A stretch of 64,000 nt of DNA from an uncultured Polaribacter sp. (GTDB taxonomy: Bacteria > Bacteroidota > Bacteroidia > Flavobacteriales > Flavobacteriaceae). Positions 42,811 to 51,146 of the stretch are shown one piece after another. Position 1 is the stretch's first letter. Every line of letters begins with the position of its first letter. The stretch is taken from the NCBI RefSeq assembly GCF_947500975.1, contig NZ_CANMUE010000011.1:1-64000 (forward strand), in the 5' to 3' direction. A program made the position numbers and the translations under genes. Below the pieces are notes generated by a model. It had not been told where the DNA came from. It worked only from the letters and a program-made list of their open reading frames with translations, and searched no databases.

Positions 42811-43076
42811 TAATTTAGTATGAATTGTTTTTAAAGTTACATAATCTATAAAAAGGGTTTCTTAATTAAAAGTTAAAGAGAGGGAGATATTTGTGTTAAA
42901 AAAAACGGTATCAAAGTTTTTTGATACCGTTTTATATGATGTGAAAAAGAAGCTTTTATAAACTAAAAGCTTTTTTCACTTTATCTACATAATCCAATTT
43001 TTCCCATGTAAAAGTTTCTACTTCTTGAGAAACAGTCTCTCCCATTGGATTTGAAAACGTAACTATTTTTACTTCT
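42811..43076. repeat. Parental unit of the metK 3'-end tandem duplication
   Basis: This is the functional copy. It directly abuts the decayed copy, with unit length of about 264 bases. It covers the last 40 codons of metK, its terminator (stem ACGGTATCAAA / TTTGATACCGT, 42906-42931, T run on both strands) and 95 bases beyond. Confidence 0.85.
42906..42934. terminator. Terminator after metK
   Basis: Eleven-base-pair stem ACGGTATCAAA / TTTGATACCGT with a GTTT loop. On the minus strand it is followed by eight T, so it terminates metK. Confidence 0.9.
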
Positions 43077-44212
43077 GGCGTTCTTCCCATGTGCCCATAA
43101 GCAGCAGTTTCAGAGTAAATTGGTGTTCTTAATTTTAAACGTTGTTCAATAAAATAAGGACGCATATCAAAAATAGTTTCTACAATTTTACTGATTTCTC
43201 CATCAGTTAAATTTACAGATGCAGTTCCATAAGTGTCTACATTAATACTTGTTGGTTCGGCAACACCAATAGCATAAGAAACTTGGACTAAAACTTCTTT
43301 ACAAAGCCCAGCAGCTACTAAATTTTTAGCAATATGCCTTGTTGCATAGGCACCAGATCTATCTACTTTACTAGGGTCTTTACCAGAAAAAGCACCACCT
43401 CCATGTGCACCTTTTCCTCCATATGTATCTACAATAATTTTACGCCCAGTTAATCCAGTATCTCCATGTGGACCACCAATTACAAAAACGCCTGTTGGGT
43501 TAATATGGTAGGTTATATCATTCGTAAATAATTTTTGAATATGTGTTGGTAATTTTGCAATTACCCTTGGTATTAAAATTTCTACAATATCTTTTTTAAT
43601 TTTAGCCAACATAACAGCATCAGATTTATCAAAATCATCATGTTGCGTAGAAATTACAATGGCATCAATTCTTTGCGGAATATTATCGTCAGAATATTCG
43701 ATAGTAACTTGACTTTTTGCATCTGGTCTTAAATAATTAATGTCTTTATTTTCTCTTCTAAGCTCTGCTAATTCTTTTAATAAACGATGAGAAAGTTCTA
43801 AGGCTAAAGGCATATAATTTTCAGTTTCATCTGTAGCATAACCAAACATCATTCCTTGATCTCCTGCGCCTTGTTCTTCAGGGTTTGACTTGTCAACTCC
43901 TTGGTTAATATCTGGTGATTGTTCATGAATTGCAGATAAAACACCGCAAGAATTTCCATCAAACATATATTCTCCTTTTGTGTAACCAATTTTGTTGATT
44001 ACATCTCGGGCAATTTTTTGAACGTCTAAATAGGTTTTAGATTTTACTTCACCTGCCAAAACAACTTGGCCAGTTGTAACTAGGGTTTCACAAGCAACTT
44101 TACTTGTTTTATCAAAAGCTAAAAAATTATCTATTAAAGCATCAGAAATTTGATCTGCAACTTTGTCTGGATGTCCTTCAGAAACACTTTCTGATGTAAA
44201 TAAATATGACAT
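42956..44212 (-). CDS. metK: S-adenosylmethionine synthetase
   Basis: Makes SAM from methionine and ATP in the cytoplasm. [13 protein letters not shown] (metal and substrate), [14 protein letters not shown] (the GAGDQG loop region), [15 protein letters not shown] and [26 protein letters not shown] are intact. Length of 418 is normal. It is monocistronic, with a SAM-II-like leader at 44286-44336 and its own terminator. It probably reports cellular SAM through that leader. A damaged second copy of its last 40 codons lies just downstream. Confidence 0.98.
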   Translation of the reverse strand: MSYLFTSESVSEGHPDKVADQISDALIDNFLAFDKTSKVACETLVTTGQVVLAGEVKSKTYLDVQKIARDVINKIGYTKGEYMFDGNSCGVLSAIHEQSPDINQGVDKSNPEEQGAGDQGMMFGYATDETENYMPLALELSHRLLKELAELRRENKDINYLRPDAKSQVTIEYSDDNIPQRIDAIVISTQHDDFDKSDAVMLAKIKKDIVEILIPRVIAKLPTHIQKLFTNDITYHINPTGVFVIGGPHGDTGLTGRKIIVDTYGGKGAHGGGAFSGKDPSKVDRSGAYATRHIAKNLVAAGLCKEVLVQVSYAIGVAEPTSINVDTYGTASVNLTDGEISKIVETIFDMRPYFIEQRLKLRTPIYSETAAYGHMGRTPEVKIVTFSNPMGETVSQEVETFTWEKLDYVDKVKKAFSL

Positions 44213-44285
44213 ATTATAATATCTTATAAAAATTAAAATCGAAAAAAAATATGATTGCTTGGTCGCTAAAGTGAGTAGAAAATTA

Positions 44286-44336
44286 CTGCTTTAGCTTTTT
44301 TTAATGAGGTTGCAATCAGTTCAAATTTTTCCTCTT
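44286..44336 (-). promoter_or_regulatory. SAM-II riboswitch upstream of metK
   Basis: Read on the minus strand: GAGG, an A/T-rich loop with TTTG-AACTG, ATTGCAA, CCTC, ATTAAAAAAA, GCTAAAGCAGT. GAGG pairs with CCTC (P1) and ACTG in the loop pairs with CAGT at the end (pseudoknot P2). ATTGCAA and GCTAAA are the conserved strings of the SAM-II class as I remember it, for example in the Sargasso Sea metX element and Agrobacterium metA. It starts about 12 bases after a good -7 box and ends 73 bases before metK. This assignment needs a covariance-model search. Confidence 0.78.
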
Positions 44337-44347
44337 GTTTGTGTTTG

Positions 44348-44355
44348 CAAAATTA
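44348..44355 (-). promoter_or_regulatory. Putative -7 promoter box for metK
   Basis: TAATTTTG on the minus strand matches TAnnTTTG. It would start transcription just before the SAM-II-like element. Confidence 0.5.
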
Positions 44356-44489
44356 CATCAATATTCTAGAAATAACTTGTTTTTTAATTAAAATTATTTA
44401 TTTCCGAATTTATGAAGCCAAAAACTAATAAATTTCTGTTTTTTAAAAAATAATTCATTTTTTTCTAGGATATTAAATTTTTCTGAACA

Positions 44490-44497
44490 TATATTTG
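44490..44497 (+). promoter_or_regulatory. Putative -7 promoter box for the metY transcript
   Basis: TATATTTG followed by CA lies 31 bases before the SAM-I aptamer. The same ten bases occur before the second SAM-I element. Confidence 0.5.
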
Positions 44498-44527
44498 CAT
44501 TCACAAAGTTCAATAACTTATTGAAAT

Positions 44528-44633
44528 GTTATCAAGAAAGGTGTAGGGATTAGACCCGTTGAAACCTTAGCAACCCTTTAGAAATAAAGAAGGTGCTAAA
44601 TTCTACTCAACTATTTTTAGTTGGATAGATAAC
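44528..44633 (+). promoter_or_regulatory. SAM-I (S-box) riboswitch upstream of metY
   Basis: The core is clear: P1 GTTATC / GATAAC (44528-44533 and 44628-44633), AAGAAAGG, AGGGATTAGACCCGTTGAAACC, TTAGCAACC, then AAGGTGCTAAATTCTAC and the terminal stem CAACTA / TAGTTG. This is the S-box layout with kink-turn, P2/P3/P4 and SAM contacts. No T-tailed terminator follows. The 125 bases to the metY ATG contain a small stem CATCAA / TTGATG, so the control might act on translation or by an unseen structure. It probably controls metY, the fused thrA gene and metZ. Nothing else of note lies in 44213-44758 besides the two riboswitches and two promoter boxes. Confidence 0.95.
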
Positions 44634-44758
44634 AATAAAGAATTTTCCAATTCTGGATATTCTATATTTCTTATAACATTTTTCTAGTAAGTACATCAAT
44701 TGTTTGATGCATTTGACTTTTGGTTTAATTATTTATTAACTCAAAAAAAAGTAGAAAA

Positions 44759-46033
44759 ATGAGTACACAAAAATTAGCAACAAACGCACTACATGCTGGG
44801 CATGATGTAAAAGCAAATGGAGGAACAAGAGCTGTTCCTATTTATCAAACATCTTCGTATGTTTTTAATGATGCAGATCATGCTGCAAATCTTTTTTCTT
44901 TAAAAGAATTAGGGTTTATTTATACACGTTTAAACAACCCAACAAATCAAATTTTACAAGATAGATTAGCTGCAATTGAAGGTGGAATTGGAGCAGTAGC
45001 TTTTGCATCTGGAACAGGAGCAATTGCAACTGGTTTATTAACACTTTTAAAAGCTGGTGATCATATAGTAGCATCAAGTAGTTTGTATGGAGGAACGTAT
45101 AATTTATTGAGTGTAACATTACCAAGATTAGGTATTACAACCACTTTTGTAGATGCTTCAAACCCTGATAATTTTGCAGACGCCGTGCAAGAGAATACAA
45201 GAGCATTTTTTGTAGAATCTTTAGGTAACCCTAAATTAGATGTATTAGATTTAGAAGCTATTTCTGTACATTCTAAGGCTGCGGAAGTTCCTTTTATTGT
45301 TGATAATACTGTTGCAACACCAGCTTTATTAAATCCAATAAAATATGGAGCAAATATTGTAATTCATTCGCTTACAAAATATATTGGAGGTCAAGGAAAT
45401 TCTTTAGGAGGTGCAATTATTGATGCTGGAACATTTAATTGGGCTAATGGCAAATTTCCAGAGTTTACTGAACCTTCTGCAGGTTATCATGGTTTAAAAT
45501 ATCATGAAGCTTTAGGTGCAGCAGCGTTTACTTTTAAATTAATTTTAGAAGGATTACGTGATTTTGGCGCTGCAATTAGCCCAACCAATGCATTTAATAT
45601 AATTCAAGGTTTAGAAACTTTACCTGTAAGAATAAAACAACATTCTCAGAATGCTTTGGCAATTGCAAAATGGTTAGAACAACAAGAGGAAGTTGCTTGG
45701 GTAAATTATCCTGGATTAGAAAGTAGTAAATATAAATCTTTAGCTGATAAATATTTGCCAAACGGACAAAGTGGAATTGTAACTTTTGGTGCAAAAGGAG
45801 GGTTTGAAGCTGCAAAAACAATTTCTAATGAAACTAAATTATTTTCTTTATTGGCTAATATTGGAGATACTAAATCGTTAATAATTCATCCTTCAAGTAC
45901 AACTCACCAACAATTAGATGAAGCTCAACAAGCAAGTGCAGGTGTTAGCCAAGATTTAATTAGATTGTCTGTAGGTATTGAAGATATAGAAGATTTAAAG
46001 GCTGATTTAAAAGAAGCTTTTACTAAAATATAA
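44759..46033 (+). CDS. metY: O-acetylhomoserine aminocarboxypropyltransferase (sulfhydrylase)
   Basis: PLP enzyme that makes homocysteine from O-acetylhomoserine and sulfide. It has 424 residues, which sets it apart from the shorter MetB/MetZ type (about 390). ALHAGHDVKANGGTRAVPIYQTSSY starts the fold and AFASGTGAIATGLLTLL binds the cofactor phosphate. The PLP Lys is in VIHSLTKYIGGQGNSLGG (near residue 208), and PSSTTHQQLDEAQ is the C-terminal arm. It lies first behind the SAM-I riboswitch, with the fused MetX-aspartokinase gene 39 bases further on, which supplies its substrate. Confidence 0.96.
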   Translation: MSTQKLATNALHAGHDVKANGGTRAVPIYQTSSYVFNDADHAANLFSLKELGFIYTRLNNPTNQILQDRLAAIEGGIGAVAFASGTGAIATGLLTLLKAGDHIVASSSLYGGTYNLLSVTLPRLGITTTFVDASNPDNFADAVQENTRAFFVESLGNPKLDVLDLEAISVHSKAAEVPFIVDNTVATPALLNPIKYGANIVIHSLTKYIGGQGNSLGGAIIDAGTFNWANGKFPEFTEPSAGYHGLKYHEALGAAAFTFKLILEGLRDFGAAISPTNAFNIIQGLETLPVRIKQHSQNALAIAKWLEQQEEVAWVNYPGLESSKYKSLADKYLPNGQSGIVTFGAKGGFEAAKTISNETKLFSLLANIGDTKSLIIHPSSTTHQQLDEAQQASAGVSQDLIRLSVGIEDIEDLKADLKEAFTKI

Positions 46034-46072
46034 TATAAAAAAAATCAATAGGTTTAATTCTATTGTTAAAAA

Positions 46073-49000
46073 ATGAAAGACCAATTACAGCATATAAGTA
46101 TTAAAGATTTTACAACAGAAAGTGGAACTCAATTTTCTAACCTGCAATTAAGTTATCAATTGTTTGGACGAGAATTAGGAACCGCTCCTGTTGTGTTGGT
46201 CAATCATGCATTGACAGGAAATAGTGATGTTGCAGGTGAAAATGGATGGTGGAAAGATATCATTGGTACCAGTAAAACAATCGATACAAATACTTACACA
46301 ATTTTAGCTTTTAACATTCCTGGTAATGGTTTTGATGGTTTTTTAATTGAAGATTATAAAAGCTTTATTGCTAGAGATATCGCAAAAATATTTTTAAAAG
46401 GATTATCAATATTAAAAATTGAAAAACTTTTTGCTTTGATTGGAGGCTCTTTAGGAGGAGGGATAGCTTGGGAAATGATGGTGTTGAATACCAAATTAGC
46501 AAAGCATTTTATACCAGTTGCAACAGATTGGAAATCTACAGATTGGTTAATTGGTAATTGTCAAATACAAGAACAGTTTTTAGTAAATTCTAGCAATCCA
46601 GTGCATGATGCACGTATGCATGCAATGTTGTGTTACAGAACACCAGAATCTTTTAAAGAACGTTTTCATCGTACAAAAAATGAAGATTCTACGATATTTA
46701 ATGTGGAAAGTTGGTTGTTGCACCATGGAAAAAAGTTGCAAGAGCGGTATCAATTATCGTCTTATAAGTTGATGAATCAATTATTAAAATCAATTGACGT
46801 TACTAATAATGACGAAAAAAAGATAGATGTTTTAGACGAAATAGAAGCAGATATTCACATTATTGGAGTGGATTCAGATTTGTTTTTTACAGCTGAAGAA
46901 AATAAACAAACGCATAAAAAGTTAGCAGTAACCAAAGAAAATGTTACTTATAATGAAATAAATTCTGTGCATGGTCATGATGCTTTTTTAATGGAATACG
47001 ATCAATTACAAGTAATAATTGAGCCTATTTTTAATAAAGATTATAGAAAGAAGAAAATGAAAGTTTTAAAATTTGGAGGAAAATCTTTAGCAAACGGTAA
47101 AGGTTTAGAAAATGTTATAGAAATTATTTTAACTAAATATAAAGATAACGAGAAAATTGCAATTGTTGCTTCTGCAAGAGGAAACTCTACCAACGAGTTA
47201 GAAGCTATTTTAAAGCTATCTGCAGCCAAAAAAGATTATAAATCTAAGCTTGAAAAATTTAAAGAATATCAATTAGAACCTGATAATTCTGTAGATTTTT
47301 CTGCTGAATTTTCAAAACTAGAAATCATTTTTGAAGGAGTTTCATTATTAGGTGATTATAGTCAAAAAATTAAAGATGAGGTTTTAGCACAAGGTGAATT
47401 ATTGTCTGTAAAATTATTAGCAAGTTTGCTAAAAAAAGAAAATATTTCTGCAAATGCTACAGATGCAAGAGCGTTAATTATTACTGATGAAACTTTTGGA
47501 AATGCGCAACCAATAACAGATGTTTCTAAAGAAAATGTAATTGCCTATTTTAAAGAAAACAAAGATAAAATTAATATAGTAAGTGGTTTTATAGCATCAA
47601 ATAAAAAAGGAGAAACTACAACTTTAGGAAGAAATGGAAGTAACTATACAGCAGCTTTATTGGCAAATTTTTTAGATGCGGATGAGTTACAAAATTACAC
47701 CCATGTTAGTGGTATTTTTACTGCAAATCCAGATTTGGTAGCAGACGCTAAAAAAATTGAACAGTTGTCTTTTTCTGAAGCAAATGAATTAGCCAATTTT
47801 GGAGCAACTATTTTACACGCAAAAACTATCATTCCATTATTAGAGAAAAATATAAATCTTCGAATTTTAAATACGTTTAATAAGGAAGATAAAGGAACTT
47901 TAATTACATCAGAATCTTCTACAAAAGGAATAAAATCTATTTCTACAATTGATAATGTTGCATTATTAAATTTTGAAGGTAGAGGCTTGTTGGGTAAAGT
48001 TGGAGTAGATGCAAGAATTTTTAGAGTTTTAAGCAGTAGAAATATCAGTATAAGTATTATTTCTCAAGGATCTTCTGAAAGAGGAATTGGTTTAATTATT
48101 GATGCAGATAGAGCGAAAGAAGCTGTTGAAGCTTTAGAAAAAGAGTTTGAAAACGATTTTTATTCTCAAGATGTAAACCACATTTCTATTGTAGATAATG
48201 TTGCTGTAATATCAATAATTGGGCAAGATTTAAGTGAGTTTCATCACCCGTATAATGCACTGATAAAAAACCAAATTGTACCTGTTTTATTTAACAATAC
48301 AGTAACAGGTAAAAATGTAAGTTTGGTGGTTAAAAAGAACGAATTACACAAGGCGGTAAACGTAATTCATGGTCAAGTTTTTGGAGTTTCAAAAAAAGTA
48401 AATATTGCTATTTTCGGAAAAGGTTTAGTTGGCGCAACTTTAATAGATCAAATTATAGCAAATACACAGTCCGTTTTAGAGAGAAGAAAAATTCAGTTGA
48501 ATGTGTTTTCAGTAGCAAATTCTAAAAAAATAGTATTAAATAAAGATGGGGTTTCTAAAAATTGGAAAGACGATTTGTTAGAAAATGGAAAAGAAAACCT
48601 TACTGTTGATGATATTATCGCATTTGCAAAAGAGCATCATTTTGAAAACTTAATTGCTGTTGATAATACTGCAAATGTAGATTTTGTAAGCAATTATATT
48701 CCTTTAATAGAAGCTGGTTTCGATTTGGTTTCTTGTAACAAAATAGCCAATACTTTATCATTTGATTTTTATAAAGATGTTAGAGCAAAGCTAAAGAAAT
48801 ATAAAAAGCAATATTTGTATGAAACAAACGTTGGTGCTGGTTTACCTTTGATTGATACTATTAGATTGTTACATGAGTCTGGAGAGAATATTACTAAAAT
48901 TAGAGGTGTTTTTTCTGGAAGTTTAAGTTATTTATTTAACAATTTTTCTGAAGGAAATGCTCCTTTTTCAGAAATATTGCAAGAGGCAATTGACAAAGGT

Positions 49001-49474
49001 TTTACAGAGCCAGATCCTAGAGAAGATTTAGGTGGAAATGATGTTGCTAGAAAATTATTAATTTTGGCAAGAGAATTAGATTTGGAAAACGAGTTTAATG
49101 AGGTTGAAATTAAAAATTTAATTCCAGAAAATTTAAGAAATGGTTCTGCGGATGAGTTTTTAGGTAAATTAGATTTATTAAATGATGAATATCAAGCATT
49201 AAAAGAGAACCAAAAACCGGGGCACGTTTTACGTTATATTGGTGAATTAAGTGGAGATTTATCCAAAGAAAAAGGAACTTTAGAAGTAAAATTAGTTTCC
49301 ACACCAAAAAGTACACCTTTAGGTTCATTAAAAGGTTCTGATGCAATTTTTGAAATTTACACGGAATCCTATGGAGAGCAACCAATTGTAATTCAAGGAG
49401 CAGGAGCAGGGGCCAGCGTAACTGCTAGAGGTGTTTTTGGAGATATTTTACGATTAGCAAAACATAATAATTAA
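46073..49474 (+). CDS. thrA: MetX-like acyltransferase / aspartokinase / homoserine dehydrogenase fusion
   Basis: A 1133-residue protein with three enzymes in line. Residues 1-328 form a MetX-type homoserine O-acetyltransferase (alpha/beta hydrolase) with nucleophile Ser126 in IGGSLGGGIAWEM and His302 in VHGHDAFLMEYDQL. Residues 329-770 are an aspartokinase (MKVLKFGGKSLANG, GRNGSNYTAALLANFL) with ACT domains from about 640 (NISISIISQGSSERG). Residues 773-1133 are a homoserine dehydrogenase (IAIFGKGLVGATLID, VGAGLPLIDTIRLL, FTEPDPREDLGGNDVARK). The three steps lie at the start and end of the branch from aspartate to O-acetylhomoserine; only aspartate-semialdehyde dehydrogenase is missing. The aspartokinase start Met329 follows a Lys-rich linker. 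It is cotranscribed with metY and metZ. Confidence 0.94.
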   Translation: MKDQLQHISIKDFTTESGTQFSNLQLSYQLFGRELGTAPVVLVNHALTGNSDVAGENGWWKDIIGTSKTIDTNTYTILAFNIPGNGFDGFLIEDYKSFIARDIAKIFLKGLSILKIEKLFALIGGSLGGGIAWEMMVLNTKLAKHFIPVATDWKSTDWLIGNCQIQEQFLVNSSNPVHDARMHAMLCYRTPESFKERFHRTKNEDSTIFNVESWLLHHGKKLQERYQLSSYKLMNQLLKSIDVTNNDEKKIDVLDEIEADIHIIGVDSDLFFTAEENKQTHKKLAVTKENVTYNEINSVHGHDAFLMEYDQLQVIIEPIFNKDYRKKKMKVLKFGGKSLANGKGLENVIEIILTKYKDNEKIAIVASARGNSTNELEAILKLSAAKKDYKSKLEKFKEYQLEPDNSVDFSAEFSKLEIIFEGVSLLGDYSQKIKDEVLAQGELLSVKLLASLLKKENISANATDARALIITDETFGNAQPITDVSKENVIAYFKENKDKINIVSGFIASNKKGETTTLGRNGSNYTAALLANFLDADELQNYTHVSGIFTANPDLVADAKKIEQLSFSEANELANFGATILHAKTIIPLLEKNINLRILNTFNKEDKGTLITSESSTKGIKSISTIDNVALLNFEGRGLLGKVGVDARIFRVLSSRNISISIISQGSSERGIGLIIDADRAKEAVEALEKEFENDFYSQDVNHISIVDNVAVISIIGQDLSEFHHPYNALIKNQIVPVLFNNTVTGKNVSLVVKKNELHKAVNVIHGQVFGVSKKVNIAIFGKGLVGATLIDQIIANTQSVLERRKIQLNVFSVANSKKIVLNKDGVSKNWKDDLLENGKENLTVDDIIAFAKEHHFENLIAVDNTANVDFVSNYIPLIEAGFDLVSCNKIANTLSFDFYKDVRAKLKKYKKQYLYETNVGAGLPLIDTIRLLHESGENITKIRGVFSGSLSYLFNNFSEGNAPFSEILQEAIDKGFTEPDPREDLGGNDVARKLLILARELDLENEFNEVEIKNLIPENLRNGSADEFLGKLDLLNDEYQALKENQKPGHVLRYIGELSGDLSKEKGTLEVKLVSTPKSTPLGSLKGSDAIFEIYTESYGEQPIVIQGAGAGASVTARGVFGDILRLAKHNN

Positions 49475-49527
49475 CAGATTTTTCTGTCACATTCTAACAT
49501 TTTTAGAATTTTATATAAAAAAAAACA

Positions 49528-50697
49528 ATGAGTAAACATTTCGAAACACAAGCCATAAGAAGTCAAACTGAAAGATCTCAATTTTCTGAACATTCTACAC
49601 CATTATATTTAACATCAAGTTTTGTTTTTAATGATGCAGAAGATATGCGCTCATCATTTGCAGAAGAAAAAGAACGTAATTTATACAGCAGATTCACAAA
49701 CCCAAACACAACAGAATTTGTAGATAAAGTAGTTACAATGGAAGGTGCAGAAAGTGGTTACGCTTTTGCAACAGGTATGTCGGCCATTTTTACAACATTT
49801 GCTACCTTATTAAATGCTGGAGATCATGTGGTTTCTTGTAGGTCTGTGTTTGGTTCTACGCACAGCATGTTTACCAAATTTTTACCAAAATGGAATATTG
49901 AAACTTCTTATTTTAAAGTTGATGAAGTGGATTTGGTTGAGAATTTAATACAAGAAAACACCAAAATTTTATATATAGAGACACCAACAAATCCTGCGGT
50001 AGATATTTTAGATTTAGAATTGATTGGTAAAATTGCAAAAAAACACAATTTATTATTTATTGTAGATAACTGTTTTGCAACACCATACATTCAGCAGCCC
50101 ATAAAATTTGGTGCTGATTTAGTGATTCATTCTGCAACAAAATTAATGGATGGTCAAGGTAGAGTTTTAGGAGGGGTAACTGTTGGTAAAAAAGAGTTGA
50201 TGAGAGAAATTTATTTATTTGCCAGAAATACAGGTCCAGCAATGTCTCCATTTAATGCTTGGGTTTTATCAAAAAGTCTAGAAACTTTAGCCATAAGAGT
50301 AGAAAAACACTCTGAAAATGCATTAAAAGTTGCTCAGTTTTTAGAAGAAAATGAAAATGTTGAGTTGGTAAAATATCCTTTTTTAAAATCTCACCCACAA
50401 TATAAAGTTGCTAAAAAGCAAATGAAATTAGGAGGAAACATTGTTGCTTTTGAAATTAAAGGAGGAATTGAAGCAGGAAGAACGTTTTTAAATAACATAA
50501 AGATGTGTTCATTATCAGCAAATTTAGGAGATACTAGAACTATTGTTACACATCCATCTTCTACAACTCATGGTCGTTTATCAGAAGAAGATAGGTTAGA
50601 AGTTGGAATAACTGATGGTTTAGTTCGTGTTTCAGTTGGTTTAGAAAATGTAGAAGATATTATAGAAGATATTCAACAAGCTTTGAATGCAAAATAA
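49528..50697 (+). CDS. metZ: O-succinylhomoserine/O-acetylhomoserine sulfhydrylase (MetZ/MetB family)
   Basis: PLP enzyme of the cystathionine gamma-synthase family, 389 residues. ETQAIRSQTERSQFSEHSTPLYLTSSFVF starts the fold, YAFATGMSAIFTTFATLL binds cofactor, and the PLP Lys is in VIHSATKLMDGQGRVLGG (near residue 205). HPSSTTHGRL and GLVRVSVGLENVEDI end it. It is a paralogue of metY in the same transcript, 53 bases after the fused thrA gene. The two may use sulfide or cysteine as sulfur donor respectively; the sequence cannot settle this. Confidence 0.92.
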   Translation: MSKHFETQAIRSQTERSQFSEHSTPLYLTSSFVFNDAEDMRSSFAEEKERNLYSRFTNPNTTEFVDKVVTMEGAESGYAFATGMSAIFTTFATLLNAGDHVVSCRSVFGSTHSMFTKFLPKWNIETSYFKVDEVDLVENLIQENTKILYIETPTNPAVDILDLELIGKIAKKHNLLFIVDNCFATPYIQQPIKFGADLVIHSATKLMDGQGRVLGGVTVGKKELMREIYLFARNTGPAMSPFNAWVLSKSLETLAIRVEKHSENALKVAQFLEENENVELVKYPFLKSHPQYKVAKKQMKLGGNIVAFEIKGGIEAGRTFLNNIKMCSLSANLGDTRTIVTHPSSTTHGRLSEEDRLEVGITDGLVRVSVGLENVEDIIEDIQQALNAK

Positions 50698-50724
50698 TTA
50701 CATTTATTTATGTAGTTTTGTTTT

Positions 50725-51135
50725 ATGCTCTCAAAAAAGACAAAATACGGCATTAAAGCACTTACTTATTTAGCTAGACTCGAAGATAAAAGCCCTGTAG
50801 CAATTGCTACAATTTCTAAAACCGAAAATATTTCTTTAAAATTTTTAGAGAGTATTTTATTAACGCTTCGTAAAAATGGGTTTTTAGGATCTAAAAAAGG
50901 AAAAGGTGGTGGTTATTATTTATTGAAAAACCCGCAAGATATTCCAATGACTGATGTTATGAGGGTTCTTGAAGGGCCAATAGCAATGGTACCTTGTGTT
51001 AGTTTAAATTTTTATGAAAAATGCGATGATTGCCCGGATGAGAATACTTGTGCAGTTCATAAATTAATGATTCAGGTAAGAGATAATACATTACAAATTT
51101 TCAGACATACAACTTTAGCAGATTTGAGTAAATAG
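50725..51135 (+). CDS. Rrf2 family transcriptional regulator
   Basis: Winged-helix DNA-binding regulator of the IscR/CymR family, 136 residues. The HTH start LSKKTKYGIKALTYLARL and the wing KKGKGGGYYLLKNP are typical. Four Cys and a His near the C-terminal arm (Cys91, Cys100, Cys103, Cys109, His112; the region EKCDDCPDENTCAVH) could bind an Fe-S cluster, as in IscR or NsrR, but spacing differs from IscR. It follows metZ by 27 bases and precedes the sulfate operon by 1.4 kb. It is a good candidate to regulate the cys genes. Confidence 0.93.
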   Translation: MLSKKTKYGIKALTYLARLEDKSPVAIATISKTENISLKFLESILLTLRKNGFLGSKKGKGGGYYLLKNPQDIPMTDVMRVLEGPIAMVPCVSLNFYEKCDDCPDENTCAVHKLMIQVRDNTLQIFRHTTLADLSK

Positions 51136-51146
51136 ATATAGTATTT

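Noticed and set aside
46046..46065. CAATAG / CTATTG hairpin between metY and the thrA fusion as a terminator
   Set aside because: Six base pairs only, no T run, and the genes are clearly one pathway unit; it may be chance.
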